From contig NZ_RCCJ01000001.1 in NCBI RefSeq assembly GCF_003664005.1, forward strand, positions 1,364,001 through 1,428,000: DNA of 64,000 bases, written 5' to 3'. Below are positions 16,181-23,368 of the stretch, in pieces (the stretch's first letter is position 1; every line of letters begins with the position of its first letter). The notes beneath the pieces are model-generated. The model was not told the DNA's origin, searched no databases, and worked only from the letters and a program-made list of their open reading frames with translations. A program made the translations under genes and the position numbers. Source of the DNA: Hydrogenivirga caldilitoris (GTDB lineage: Bacteria > Aquificota > Aquificia > Aquificales > Aquificaceae).

Positions 16181-17444
16181 AACCCACCACCCTTAAGAGT
16201 CTAAAGCGCTGGAGCAAAAGTTCATACTCGTTTATCCTGAGGGTGTTTTCTGCCGTTATAAGGTAGTTCTGGGCGTCCAGAACCTCCGTATTGGTCCCAA
16301 GCCCAGCCTTGAACTTCTCCTGGGCTATCCTAAGGTGCTCTTTGGCATCTTCAAGCTGCTGACGTGCAAGCTCTATCTTTGCTTTAACAGCCTTTATGTC
16401 TTCAAGAACCCCATCAAGTTCAAGTGCCAGCCTTTGCTCAGTGTCCCTGTATCTCTCGTAGGTTTGTCTCTTTGTAAGCTCACTGAGCTCCAATGCTCTG
16501 AATCTCCTAAAACCGCTGAAGAGATTCCATCTGAACGCAAAGCTTATCAAGTATCTGTCCTTCGGGAATATATCGGACTCCTCTGTCCTCTGGTAAACAG
16601 CTTCAAGAACAGCAACAGGATAAAAGGAGCTTCTGGCAAGCTCAACGTAGCTTTCAGACAGTTCAAGGTTACCCTTCATATACTTCAGTATGGGTCTATT
16701 TTCAAGTAGAGCCTCAAAGAGTTCCTGTCTTGAAAGTTCCGTCAGGTCGGGCTTTTCCCGGTCTTCAATCGGTTTTACCTCTTTGACCTCAACCCCCGTC
16801 AGATAAGATAGGTACTGGAGAGACTTCACGTAATCGGCTTCCGCCTTTGCCAGCTTTTCCTTAACCTCGTACAGTCTGACCTTTGTTTCAAGTATGTCCT
16901 TAAAGGCTACCACCCCCTCCTTGTAAAGCTCCTGAACATCCCTGAGGTGAGCCTGGACGAGTTCCTCGTGTTCCTTGTATATCTCAACTACGGCTTTTGC
17001 CTTTAAAGAGTTTATGTAAGCCTCCCTGAGTCTGTAGAGAACTTCATTTTCCCTCTCCGCTACGAGGAGCTCCTGGAGGCTTTCAGCCTTTCTGGCTATT
17101 TCGTATTCTCTGAAATTCTTCAGATTGAAAAGCTCCTGTACCGCCTGAAGATTGAACTTAGTATAGCTCCCCTTCTGGAAGGTTATCTCCTGTGGGGGAG
17201 AGAGGGGAAAGGTAAAGCTCTGTTTCTTAGCCAGGTTAAAGGAAGCTTCAAGGTTCAGGGTGGGCAAGAAACGTCCAAAGCTTTCAAGCCTCTCCTGGGT
17301 TTTCTTTTCACTCTCAAGCCTTTCAATCTTCAACTCAGAGAAGTTTTTAAGTGCCAGGTTCTCCGCTTCCCTAAGGTCTATTGAAAAGGAAACCACTACG
17401 AAGCTCAGGAGTATACACCAAGCTCTTTTAAAACCTCTCTCCAT
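16170..17444 (-). CDS. TolC-family outer-membrane efflux protein
   Basis: Signal-like N-terminus (RAWCILLSFVVVSFSIDLREAE), then the TolC opening LREAENLALKNFSELKIERLE and two structural repeats of long helices. 424 residues, typical for outer-membrane efflux proteins. Start ATG 17444 lies inside the tetR gene (40 bp overlap) with AGAGGT upstream. Forms the outer-membrane exit duct with the HlyD-like protein encoded just downstream. Confidence 0.9.
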   Translation of the reverse strand: MERGFKRAWCILLSFVVVSFSIDLREAENLALKNFSELKIERLESEKKTQERLESFGRFLPTLNLEASFNLAKKQSFTFPLSPPQEITFQKGSYTKFNLQAVQELFNLKNFREYEIARKAESLQELLVAERENEVLYRLREAYINSLKAKAVVEIYKEHEELVQAHLRDVQELYKEGVVAFKDILETKVRLYEVKEKLAKAEADYVKSLQYLSYLTGVEVKEVKPIEDREKPDLTELSRQELFEALLENRPILKYMKGNLELSESYVELARSSFYPVAVLEAVYQRTEESDIFPKDRYLISFAFRWNLFSGFRRFRALELSELTKRQTYERYRDTEQRLALELDGVLEDIKAVKAKIELARQQLEDAKEHLRIAQEKFKAGLGTNTEVLDAQNYLITAENTLRINEYELLLQRFRLLRVVGYER

Positions 17445-17965
17445 GTTTCAAGTACCTCTTCTCCGGTAAGAATCAAAAGCTCTATAAGGTGCCTTGCGGT
17501 ACCCATTAACATATGAGCCTTTATAGCCGGGTTATCAACCTTCAAAAGCCCGAGAACTTCCTTGGTGTTTTGAAAGAAGAGTTCCTTGCTCTCCCTGTAA
17601 AAGTTCTGGAATTTGCTGTCGGTGCATATAGCCTCAAAGAAGAGAATTTTGGCAAGCTCCTTCTCTTGAACCATAAGCTCAAAGGACTGTAGAAAGACGA
17701 GTTTCTTTCCTGCTTCAACGTCTCCCTCCGCTATATACCCTTTCCCCTCCTCAAAGAGTTTCAACATCTGCTCTCTCACCGAAAGCAATAGCTCTAACAG
17801 AAAGTCCTCCTTACTCTTGAAGTACAGATAAAAGGTTCCGTGAGCGAGCCCAGCTTCAGAGGTAATGTCAGATATCCTTGCGCCGTGAAAGCCCTTTTCA
17901 AATATCACCTTCTTCCCGGCTTCAATAAGCATCTCCTTGGTTTCTAACCTTGATGACTGACTCAT
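17405..17965 (-). CDS. TetR/AcrR-family transcriptional regulator
   Basis: 186 residues. Residues about 9-55 form the TetR helix-turn-helix: KVIFEKGFHGARISDITSEAG then AHGTFYLYFKSKEDFLLELL. The C-terminal ligand-binding domain is all helical. First gene of the operon with TolC and HlyD genes, so probably a local repressor. TATATT (minus, 17974-17979) lies 8 bases before ATG 17965 with no ribosome-binding site, suggesting a leaderless transcript. Confidence 0.92.
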   Translation of the reverse strand: MSQSSRLETKEMLIEAGKKVIFEKGFHGARISDITSEAGLAHGTFYLYFKSKEDFLLELLLSVREQMLKLFEEGKGYIAEGDVEAGKKLVFLQSFELMVQEKELAKILFFEAICTDSKFQNFYRESKELFFQNTKEVLGLLKVDNPAIKAHMLMGTARHLIELLILTGEEVLETWREVLKELGVYS

Positions 17966-17967
17966 CA
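17951..17967. promoter_or_regulatory. Candidate TetR operator at the tetR start
   Basis: Inverted repeat TGATGA-CTGAC-TCATCA overlapping the tetR start codon and lying directly downstream of its -10 box (TATATT, 17974-17979 minus). CTAAC and GTTAG extend the symmetry with a two-base offset. Position at the transcription start fits autorepression, but arms of 6 bases could arise by chance. Confidence 0.35.
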
Positions 17968-17990
17968 GTTAGAAATATATCATATGTTCT

Positions 17991-19352
17991 TCAACGGATA
18001 AAGCGTTTTGTGAGAAGGATTAACAGAAGCAGAAGACCTAAAGGACTTAAGGAGGCTGAAGTACACCCACCCGTTCCAACTCCTAAAGGATTGTATTCAA
18101 AGGCTCCCCTGTCAACCACAGGAATCTCATCTGCGTTGCCGTCTACCTCTCTGGGGTTCGTATCTATGTCCTTTGTGCCGAGGTATGCCCCAGCGGGGAG
18201 GTCAGAGGTTCCCGAGTCTATCGCCGGTGAGGTTCCCTGGAGCCTGAAGTCTCCACCCTGCGGGTTCACAAACTTAGGGTCGGTGAACAGGTTTGCGTTG
18301 TAAGAATACATTGAGGCACTTGTGTCCTTCAGATAAACCCCTTCGGAGACAACAGTATCGTCGGAAGTCCCGTCCGCATCCGGGTCAAGGAGGAAAGCCT
18401 GTCCCATGAAGTTGTTGAAAATCCTGAGCCTCCCGGAGTTAGCTAAGACCGTAAGGCTCTTGCCCGCAAAGGCGGTTTCTCCAGTTTTCCAAACTATGTT
18501 GTTGTATAGGTTTATCTCGGCGTTCTGGTCAGAGAGCCGTGCGTAAATACCAACCATGTCGCTCCCGTATATGGTGTTGTTTACAACGTGGGCTTTCCCC
18601 GAAACGTCCATGTACAGGACACCGTAGGGCATATTCACAGAGCTGTTGTTAGCTAACAAGTTCCCCGTAAAGGAGCAGTTGTTGCCAGAAGCATTGAGAT
18701 AGACGGTTGAATCACCGAGGTTGTTTAAAAAGGTGTTCCTCTCTATGAGAGCAAAGTCCAAAGAGGAGTAAGAGAAACAGGGTGTGTATAGGGCAGAACC
18801 CTCTCCGTAAGATGTGTTCCCTTCAAAGCGGTTGCCAGGGATGAACACCTTGCCGACGGTGTTAGTCACAAAGACGGCTCCTCCCTTCCTTGCGGTGTTG
18901 CTTATGAAGGTGGAGTTCCTCAGGAAAAAGGCAACGGTAGCCTCTCCCGATACGTACAGGGCTCCTCCGTCCTCGCTCCCGGCGTTACCGTTTTGGAACA
19001 CAAGCCCCTCTATGGTAACCTGCGTCTCCACAAAGGACACCTTCATTATCCTTAAGTTCCCTCCCCCATCAAGGACTGGCATTTTATCAGGGTCAAGGGG
19101 CTTTATAGTAAGTCTCTCCTTATCGCTCACGTTAACCTCAAGGGTATTTCCTATGAGGTAAGTTCCCGGACTTACGTATATCGTGTCCGACTCTTCGTTA
19201 CCTTCCGCCCTGCTGAGGGCTGTCTGGAAGGAGCAGGGGAAGAACTGGTCGCAGGCGTCTCCTTGATGAACGGGGGATACGTAAAGGTCTTCCCCATATA
19301 TAAGCCTAAACAAGGCGAAAATACAGACTATCAGAAAGGTTAAGCCACTCAT
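17991..19352 (-). CDS. Secreted right-handed beta-helix protein with C-terminal anchor tail
   Basis: 453 residues. N-terminal signal peptide (SGLTFLIVCIFALFRLIYG), then DLYVSPVHQGDACDQFFPCS with paired Cys and many parallel beta-helix turns (NNTIYG, NNIVWK, NNFMGQ) as in polymorphic outer membrane or pectate-lyase-like proteins; RGAFEYNPLG closes the domain. The tail GGCTSASLSPLGLLLLLILL followed by TKRFIR is Cys, hydrophobic stretch, basic end: a C-terminal sorting signal of the GlyGly/MYXO-CTERM kind (inference). ATG 19352 has AAGGAGG upstream and a sigma-54-like promoter. Possibly a surface adhesin; function unknown. Confidence 0.85.
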   Translation of the reverse strand: MSGLTFLIVCIFALFRLIYGEDLYVSPVHQGDACDQFFPCSFQTALSRAEGNEESDTIYVSPGTYLIGNTLEVNVSDKERLTIKPLDPDKMPVLDGGGNLRIMKVSFVETQVTIEGLVFQNGNAGSEDGGALYVSGEATVAFFLRNSTFISNTARKGGAVFVTNTVGKVFIPGNRFEGNTSYGEGSALYTPCFSYSSLDFALIERNTFLNNLGDSTVYLNASGNNCSFTGNLLANNSSVNMPYGVLYMDVSGKAHVVNNTIYGSDMVGIYARLSDQNAEINLYNNIVWKTGETAFAGKSLTVLANSGRLRIFNNFMGQAFLLDPDADGTSDDTVVSEGVYLKDTSASMYSYNANLFTDPKFVNPQGGDFRLQGTSPAIDSGTSDLPAGAYLGTKDIDTNPREVDGNADEIPVVDRGAFEYNPLGVGTGGCTSASLSPLGLLLLLILLTKRFIR

Positions 19353-19376
19353 ATCAATCCTCCTTGCTTATCACAT

Positions 19377-19393
19377 AGCAATTAACATGCCAA
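19377..19393 (-). promoter_or_regulatory. Sigma-54 (-24/-12) promoter of the beta-helix gene
   Basis: On the minus strand TTGGCATG-TTAA-TTGCT. Consensus is TTGGCAC(G/A)-N4-TTGC(A/T): one mismatch, with the required GG-N10-GC spacing exact. The predicted start of transcription is near 19367, leaving a 15-base leader that contains the AAGGAGG ribosome-binding site before ATG 19352. Confidence 0.75.
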
Positions 19394-19466
19394 GCGGACC
19401 AAGTCCGACAGACAACTGTTACACCTTGATTTAAAGAGGTTCTCTGAGAACCTGACTGTAAACAGT

Positions 19467-19552
19467 TGTAAAGAGGTTTTACACAAAAAGCTATCCTTCC
19501 ACCCCAAACCCTTGTCAGACAGTGTTAAAGGGAAGTGTAAACAAGCTTTACA
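19467..19552 (-). promoter_or_regulatory. Paired enhancer-like palindromes upstream of the sigma-54 promoter
   Basis: Two copies of TGTAAA-N5-TTTACA, at 19467-19483 and 19536-19552 (69 bp apart, centres about 108 and 177 bp upstream of the predicted start). Further half-sites TGTAAA lie at 19457-19462 and 19556-19561. The dyad TGT-N11-ACA resembles enhancer sites of NifA/NtrC-type activators in shape. A separate perfect palindrome AGGTTCTCTGAGAACCT sits at 19437-19453 between promoter and enhancers. Confidence 0.65.
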
Positions 19553-19567
19553 CAGTGTAAATAATTT

Positions 19568-20665
19568 TTATACCTCCTCGTCCTTGTAGCGTTCTCTTAT
19601 TTCCATGACCTCATCAATGTTTTCAAAGAAGAGGTCTATCAACTCTGGGTCAAAGGCTTTGCCTTTCAGGCTCCTCATGTGCTCCGTGGCTTCCTCCAAA
19701 CTCCACGGCTCTTTATAGGGTCTCTTGGAGAGCAGGGCGTCAAAAACGTCCGCTATGGAGGTTATCCTCCCCCAGAGGCTTATCTCCTCTCCCTTCTTTC
19801 CGTTAGGATAGCCCGTTCCATCCCACTTTTCATGGTGGTCTAAGGCAACGAGGGCTGCCATCTGAAGAAGCTCGCTTGAGCTGTCCTTGAGAATCTCATA
19901 CCCTATGATGGTATGTCTCTTCATAACCTCCCATTCCCAGTCGTTGAGCTTTCCCTTTTTCAGAAGTATCGCGTCAGGTATCCCCAGCTTTCCTATATCG
20001 TGCATAGGAGCGGCGAGCATAAGGTTTTCACACACCTCCTTCTCAAGACCCAACCTTTCACCCATTAGTCTTGCATAGAGTCCTACCCTGATTATGTGGT
20101 TGTAAGTTTCCGGGTCTTTATACTCTGCCGCATGGGAGAGCCTCATTATCGCCTCCCTGTAAGCCTCCTTTATCTTCGCTTGCAATATTGAGTTCTCTAT
20201 CGCCGAGGAGGCATAACCTCCCAGAAGAGTAAAAAGCTCTACGTCTTCTTCAGAGAATCCGTTTTTAAGTTTGTTCACCGCCTGAAAAACGCCCAGCAGA
20301 TTACCTCTCTTATCAAATAGAGGTATCGCAAGTATGTTCTTGGTTCTATAACCGGTTTTCCTGTCAATCTCTGGATTAAACCTCTTATCCGAATAGGCGT
20401 CGTTCACGACGAGACTCTTCCCATGCTGGGCTACCCAACCGACTATTCCCCTATCCGCCGGGACCCTTATCTCCTTAACTCCATGGGCTACTTTAGTCCA
20501 GAGCTCGTTTTTCTCCCTGTCAAGGAGGAACAGACTGCACCTGTCAACATCTAAGACCTCCCTTGCCAGGTCTGAAAGCAAAACAAGGAGTTTGTCAACA
20601 TCCTGCTCCCTGCTTATCCTCTCCGCAGAGGAGAGAAGGATCTTTATTCTTCCAAGCTCAGACAT
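19568..20665 (-). CDS. GAF-HD-GYP protein, probable cyclic-di-GMP phosphodiesterase
   Basis: Residues about 1-160 form a GAF sensor domain (VDRCSLFLLDREKNELWTKV, then GIVGWVAQHGKSLVVNDAY), and about 175-345 an HD-GYP domain with MHDIGKLGIPD and DHHEKWDGTGYPNG, the metal ligands and GYP motif. No membrane segment: a soluble sensor that probably degrades c-di-GMP. TAGATT (minus, 20672-20677) lies 6 bases before ATG 20665. The gene downstream is the beta-helix gene, separated by the sigma-54 control region. Confidence 0.92.
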   Translation of the reverse strand: MSELGRIKILLSSAERISREQDVDKLLVLLSDLAREVLDVDRCSLFLLDREKNELWTKVAHGVKEIRVPADRGIVGWVAQHGKSLVVNDAYSDKRFNPEIDRKTGYRTKNILAIPLFDKRGNLLGVFQAVNKLKNGFSEEDVELFTLLGGYASSAIENSILQAKIKEAYREAIMRLSHAAEYKDPETYNHIIRVGLYARLMGERLGLEKEVCENLMLAAPMHDIGKLGIPDAILLKKGKLNDWEWEVMKRHTIIGYEILKDSSSELLQMAALVALDHHEKWDGTGYPNGKKGEEISLWGRITSIADVFDALLSKRPYKEPWSLEEATEHMRSLKGKAFDPELIDLFFENIDEVMEIRERYKDEEV

Positions 20666-20671
20666 AACTAA

Positions 20672-20691
20672 AATCTAACCCAGCTTATAAT
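20672..20691. promoter_or_regulatory. Divergent -10 boxes (HD-GYP gene / 20700 gene)
   Basis: Plus strand: TATAAT at 20686-20691, 8 bases before ATG 20700. Minus strand: TAGATT at 20672-20677, 6 bases before ATG 20665. Neither gene has a ribosome-binding site; both fit the leaderless pattern seen elsewhere in this window. Confidence 0.5.
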
Positions 20692-20699
20692 TATTTACC

Positions 20700-21428
20700 A
20701 TGCAAAAGGTAAGGGTTGGATGGAGCATCACCCATCAGGAGTTCACTATAACCGATTACTACTACTTCTCCTTATTACAGAGGGAGGCTCAGAAGGCTGG
20801 AATAGAGATAGATGAGGTGAACGACTGGAAGAAGCTGGGTGAATACGACACTATAGTATTCAACTACCCGGAGATTCCTTTTAAAGAGGAAGAGGTGAAC
20901 GAGGTTGAGAGATGGGTATGGGAAGAGGGTAAGAAGGTTATACTACTCGGTTATTACAAGAACGAAGACCACATAGCTGACACCTGTAACACCCTTGCAA
21001 GAAGGTTTGGAATGGAGCTGAACTCCGATGAAGTAACTGATGAGGTGAATAACCACAACGGAGACATGTACTTTGTGGTCACATCCAAGATAAGAAGGTA
21101 CAACAAAAGTGAACGGAACGAGGTGAACGTGGAGAAGATAGTCTTGCCCTGTACAGCCTCCATAAAACCGATAATGCCCGATACAAAGATAGTAGTCAGA
21201 GCCGAAGATACAGCCCAATCCAACCAGGGAAATTACACCCTCCTCATAGCGGAGCAGATAGCCCCCCCAAGCGGAGGATACTTCTGCCTTGCCGGAACCT
21301 GTGTGTTCTGGGACAATTACTCTATAACACTTTATGACAACCTAAACTTTGCCCTCAACCTACTTAGACACAAGCCTCCCGTTAAAGAGATGCCGGGAGG
21401 CGGCAAGCCTGTGAGATTTGGGCTCTAA
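20700..21428 (+). CDS. Protein of unknown function with a flavodoxin/GATase-like N-terminus
   Basis: 242 residues, cytoplasmic (no signal peptide). VGWSITHQEFTITDYYYF, then DTIVFNYPEIPFKEEEVNEVERWV and KKVILLGYY look like a Rossmann-like fold similar to class I glutamine-amidotransferase-like (DUF4350-type) domains, without a recognisable catalytic triad. The C-terminal half has APPSGGYFCLAGTCVFWDN. Conserved-looking Cys at CTASIKP and CLAGTC. Leaderless promoter (TATAAT 8 bases before ATG). 3' end overlaps the convergent outer-membrane protein gene by 4 bases. Confidence 0.65.
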   Translation: MQKVRVGWSITHQEFTITDYYYFSLLQREAQKAGIEIDEVNDWKKLGEYDTIVFNYPEIPFKEEEVNEVERWVWEEGKKVILLGYYKNEDHIADTCNTLARRFGMELNSDEVTDEVNNHNGDMYFVVTSKIRRYNKSERNEVNVEKIVLPCTASIKPIMPDTKIVVRAEDTAQSNQGNYTLLIAEQIAPPSGGYFCLAGTCVFWDNYSITLYDNLNFALNLLRHKPPVKEMPGGGKPVRFGL

Positions 21429-21979
21429 TATATGAGGAAGAAAACGCCAAGATTGAAGTGATGGACCACGTTTCCATCGTAGTCTCCCGTCATAAATATC
21501 TTGCCCTTGTACTCCCCAAGGATTCCAAAGGTAGGAAAGATATTGTACTTAGCTCCCACAAAGAACTGGAGACCGAGGTTTGAATCCTCGTTAGTCAAAC
21601 TTCCGGCTCTCTCCTTTAGTCTGTTAATAGAACCACCGAAACCCGTATAAGCCCTGAGGTTGTGGGACAGGTTGAGTTCAACAGATGGGTTCAACTCAAG
21701 GGAGGTGTATATTACAGTTCTGCTCCTTGTCATCTTACTACCGGTTGAAAGCTCAATGGACGCACCAGCATTGAACCCCGCTGTGGTACGAGCCCCCATG
21801 TATCCGTATGCGGATAGGAACTCCTCCAGAGTTTTGTCTGGTTTAGAGCCATCCACACTGTCGTACTTCACCTTAACCAGTCCGGTCTTAACACCGAACT
21901 CTCTGACAACGTCACCCTCAAAGTACTGGGCAAAACCAATGGAAGCCATAAGCGGCAGCGTAAGAAGAAGTTTCTTCAT
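21425..21979 (-). CDS. Outer-membrane beta-barrel protein
   Basis: 184 residues with signal peptide MKKLLLTLPLMASIGFAQ and alternating amphipathic strands; the C-terminus FNLGVFFLIY is aromatic as in outer-membrane barrels. Probably an 8-stranded OmpA/OmpX-type barrel. AAGGAGG lies before ATG 21979, inside the end of the channel gene (4 bp overlap). Confidence 0.75.
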   Translation of the reverse strand: MKKLLLTLPLMASIGFAQYFEGDVVREFGVKTGLVKVKYDSVDGSKPDKTLEEFLSAYGYMGARTTAGFNAGASIELSTGSKMTRSRTVIYTSLELNPSVELNLSHNLRAYTGFGGSINRLKERAGSLTNEDSNLGLQFFVGAKYNIFPTFGILGEYKGKIFMTGDYDGNVVHHFNLGVFFLIY

Positions 21980-23346
21980 TCTTTCTCCTCCTTTTGATGT
22001 TCTCTTATCAGTAGAAGTTTATCACCCTTCCTGAGCCGATAGGAGAACCTTGGAAAGTAAACAACCCTCCCATCCCTAACAACACCTACTATCCTGTAAC
22101 CCTTATGCTCCAACTTCTTTTCAGCTTCTTCTACGGAAGAGTCCTCCTCAAGGTCAAGGGTTGCCAGGTCTATGTGCTCCACTATATGACTGAAGAATTC
22201 TCCGTAAAACTTCTCCCTGGCAAACTTTGCTATTATCATACCCAGCAGCTCTCCACCGATTATTATGTAGTCGGCTATCCTCCTCCTCTTTATGAGTTTT
22301 GCGTTCTCTCTCAGGAGCACCTCCAAGACGAGTATCACATCCTTATTTACGTCCCTTATCTGCATCCCGGTGAGTATCGTCCTGGCATCTACCGAATCTT
22401 CTGAGAAACCAGGGAGCTTCTCAGCAAGCACTATAACCATGAAAGCCTTGTCCACACCAGCGTCAAGAAGTATATCCTCCCTACCGAAGTCCCCCTTCTT
22501 GTAGTGGAAATCTTCAGGCTTGGGAATGTCCTGGGTAGTTATGAGGAGTATGTCCCTCTCAAGGGGTTTAAGGCTCTCAATTATCACCTGTGCTGTTTCA
22601 TTCCAGCCACAGATAACGATATGGTCTTTCATATCCTTAAAGCTTATCATACCCATTCTCACCATCTGGACATAGTTAAAGAATCCCGCACTTACTACCG
22701 CTATAGACATGGAGAACAGAAATAGTCCACCCGCACCGAGAAGCATGGAGAGAACCTTACCCTCCCAGGTAACCGGGGTTATATCCCCGTACCCCACAGT
22801 GGTCATAGTTATAACGACAAGGTAGAGGGCATCAAAGAGGTCTTGAACTCTTGGGTTCCCAGAACCTTTCTCAAGGGAGTACGTTATAACTACCGAGGAT
22901 ACGAAGAAGAGGAAAAAGAGGGAAAAGAGAAAGTAAAACTCAAAGGATACGGTTCTGAATATAAAGAGTATACCTTTGACAAAGTATCTATACCTGTAAG
23001 CCACCCTCATAAGCCTCGCCGCTATGACAACAAACCTTAACAGTCTGAAGGGCTGAAAGTAGGGTATGACAGCTATGAGGTCAAGCACGGAAAGTGGGCT
23101 TAAGACATACTCCAACTTGCGGGCAGCTAAAATAAACCTACCTGTGTACTCAAAGAGTATCACTCCCGATACAAAAAACTCAAAATCCCTTATCAAGGGG
23201 TGTATATCGGAGTGAAAACCCTTCAGCTCATCGTAAAGGGTGAAAACTATAGAAAGCATAAGGACGCTGAAGGAGAAACTCTGGTACAGGATAAAAACCC
23301 TTGAACGGTCGTTTTCAAGGATATCGTAGAATAGGGCTCTAACCAT
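21976..23346 (-). CDS. Voltage-gated-type K+ channel with RCK (TrkA-N) domain
   Basis: Six-transmembrane channel. S4-like segment FRLLRFVVIAARLMRVAYRY has Arg every 3-5 residues; the selectivity filter is TMTTVGYGDITP. The cytoplasmic part begins KDHIVICGWNETAQVIIESL, a TrkA-N/RCK Rossmann domain, followed by a TrkA-C-like end (YRIVGVVRDGRVVYFP). The frame reaches back to 23382, into purH, but Met 23346 is favoured: TATACT (minus, 23355-23360) lies 8 bases before it. About 456 residues. Confidence 0.9.
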   Translation of the reverse strand: MVRALFYDILENDRSRVFILYQSFSFSVLMLSIVFTLYDELKGFHSDIHPLIRDFEFFVSGVILFEYTGRFILAARKLEYVLSPLSVLDLIAVIPYFQPFRLLRFVVIAARLMRVAYRYRYFVKGILFIFRTVSFEFYFLFSLFFLFFVSSVVITYSLEKGSGNPRVQDLFDALYLVVITMTTVGYGDITPVTWEGKVLSMLLGAGGLFLFSMSIAVVSAGFFNYVQMVRMGMISFKDMKDHIVICGWNETAQVIIESLKPLERDILLITTQDIPKPEDFHYKKGDFGREDILLDAGVDKAFMVIVLAEKLPGFSEDSVDARTILTGMQIRDVNKDVILVLEVLLRENAKLIKRRRIADYIIIGGELLGMIIAKFAREKFYGEFFSHIVEHIDLATLDLEEDSSVEEAEKKLEHKGYRIVGVVRDGRVVYFPRFSYRLRKGDKLLLIREHQKEEKE

Positions 23347-23354
23347 ATCTGATA

Positions 23355-23362
23355 AGTATAAT
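23355..23362. promoter_or_regulatory. Shared symmetric -10 element (purH / K+ channel)
   Basis: AGTATAAT reads TATAAT on the plus strand (23357-23362, 6 bases before ATG 23369) and TATACT on the minus strand (23355-23360, 8 bases before ATG 23346). The two hexamers overlap by four bases and the start codons are 22 bases apart. Confidence 0.65.
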
Positions 23363-23368
23363 AGAAGC

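Noticed and set aside
17405-17444. Possible frameshift joining TolC and TetR genes
   Set aside because: Both proteins are complete; the 40-base overlap simply reflects the compact style seen all over the window.
21560-21590. Stretch resembling a tRNA T-arm (GGTTTGAATCC)
   Set aside because: It lies inside the outer-membrane protein coding sequence, with no acceptor stem, anticodon arm or D-arm around it.
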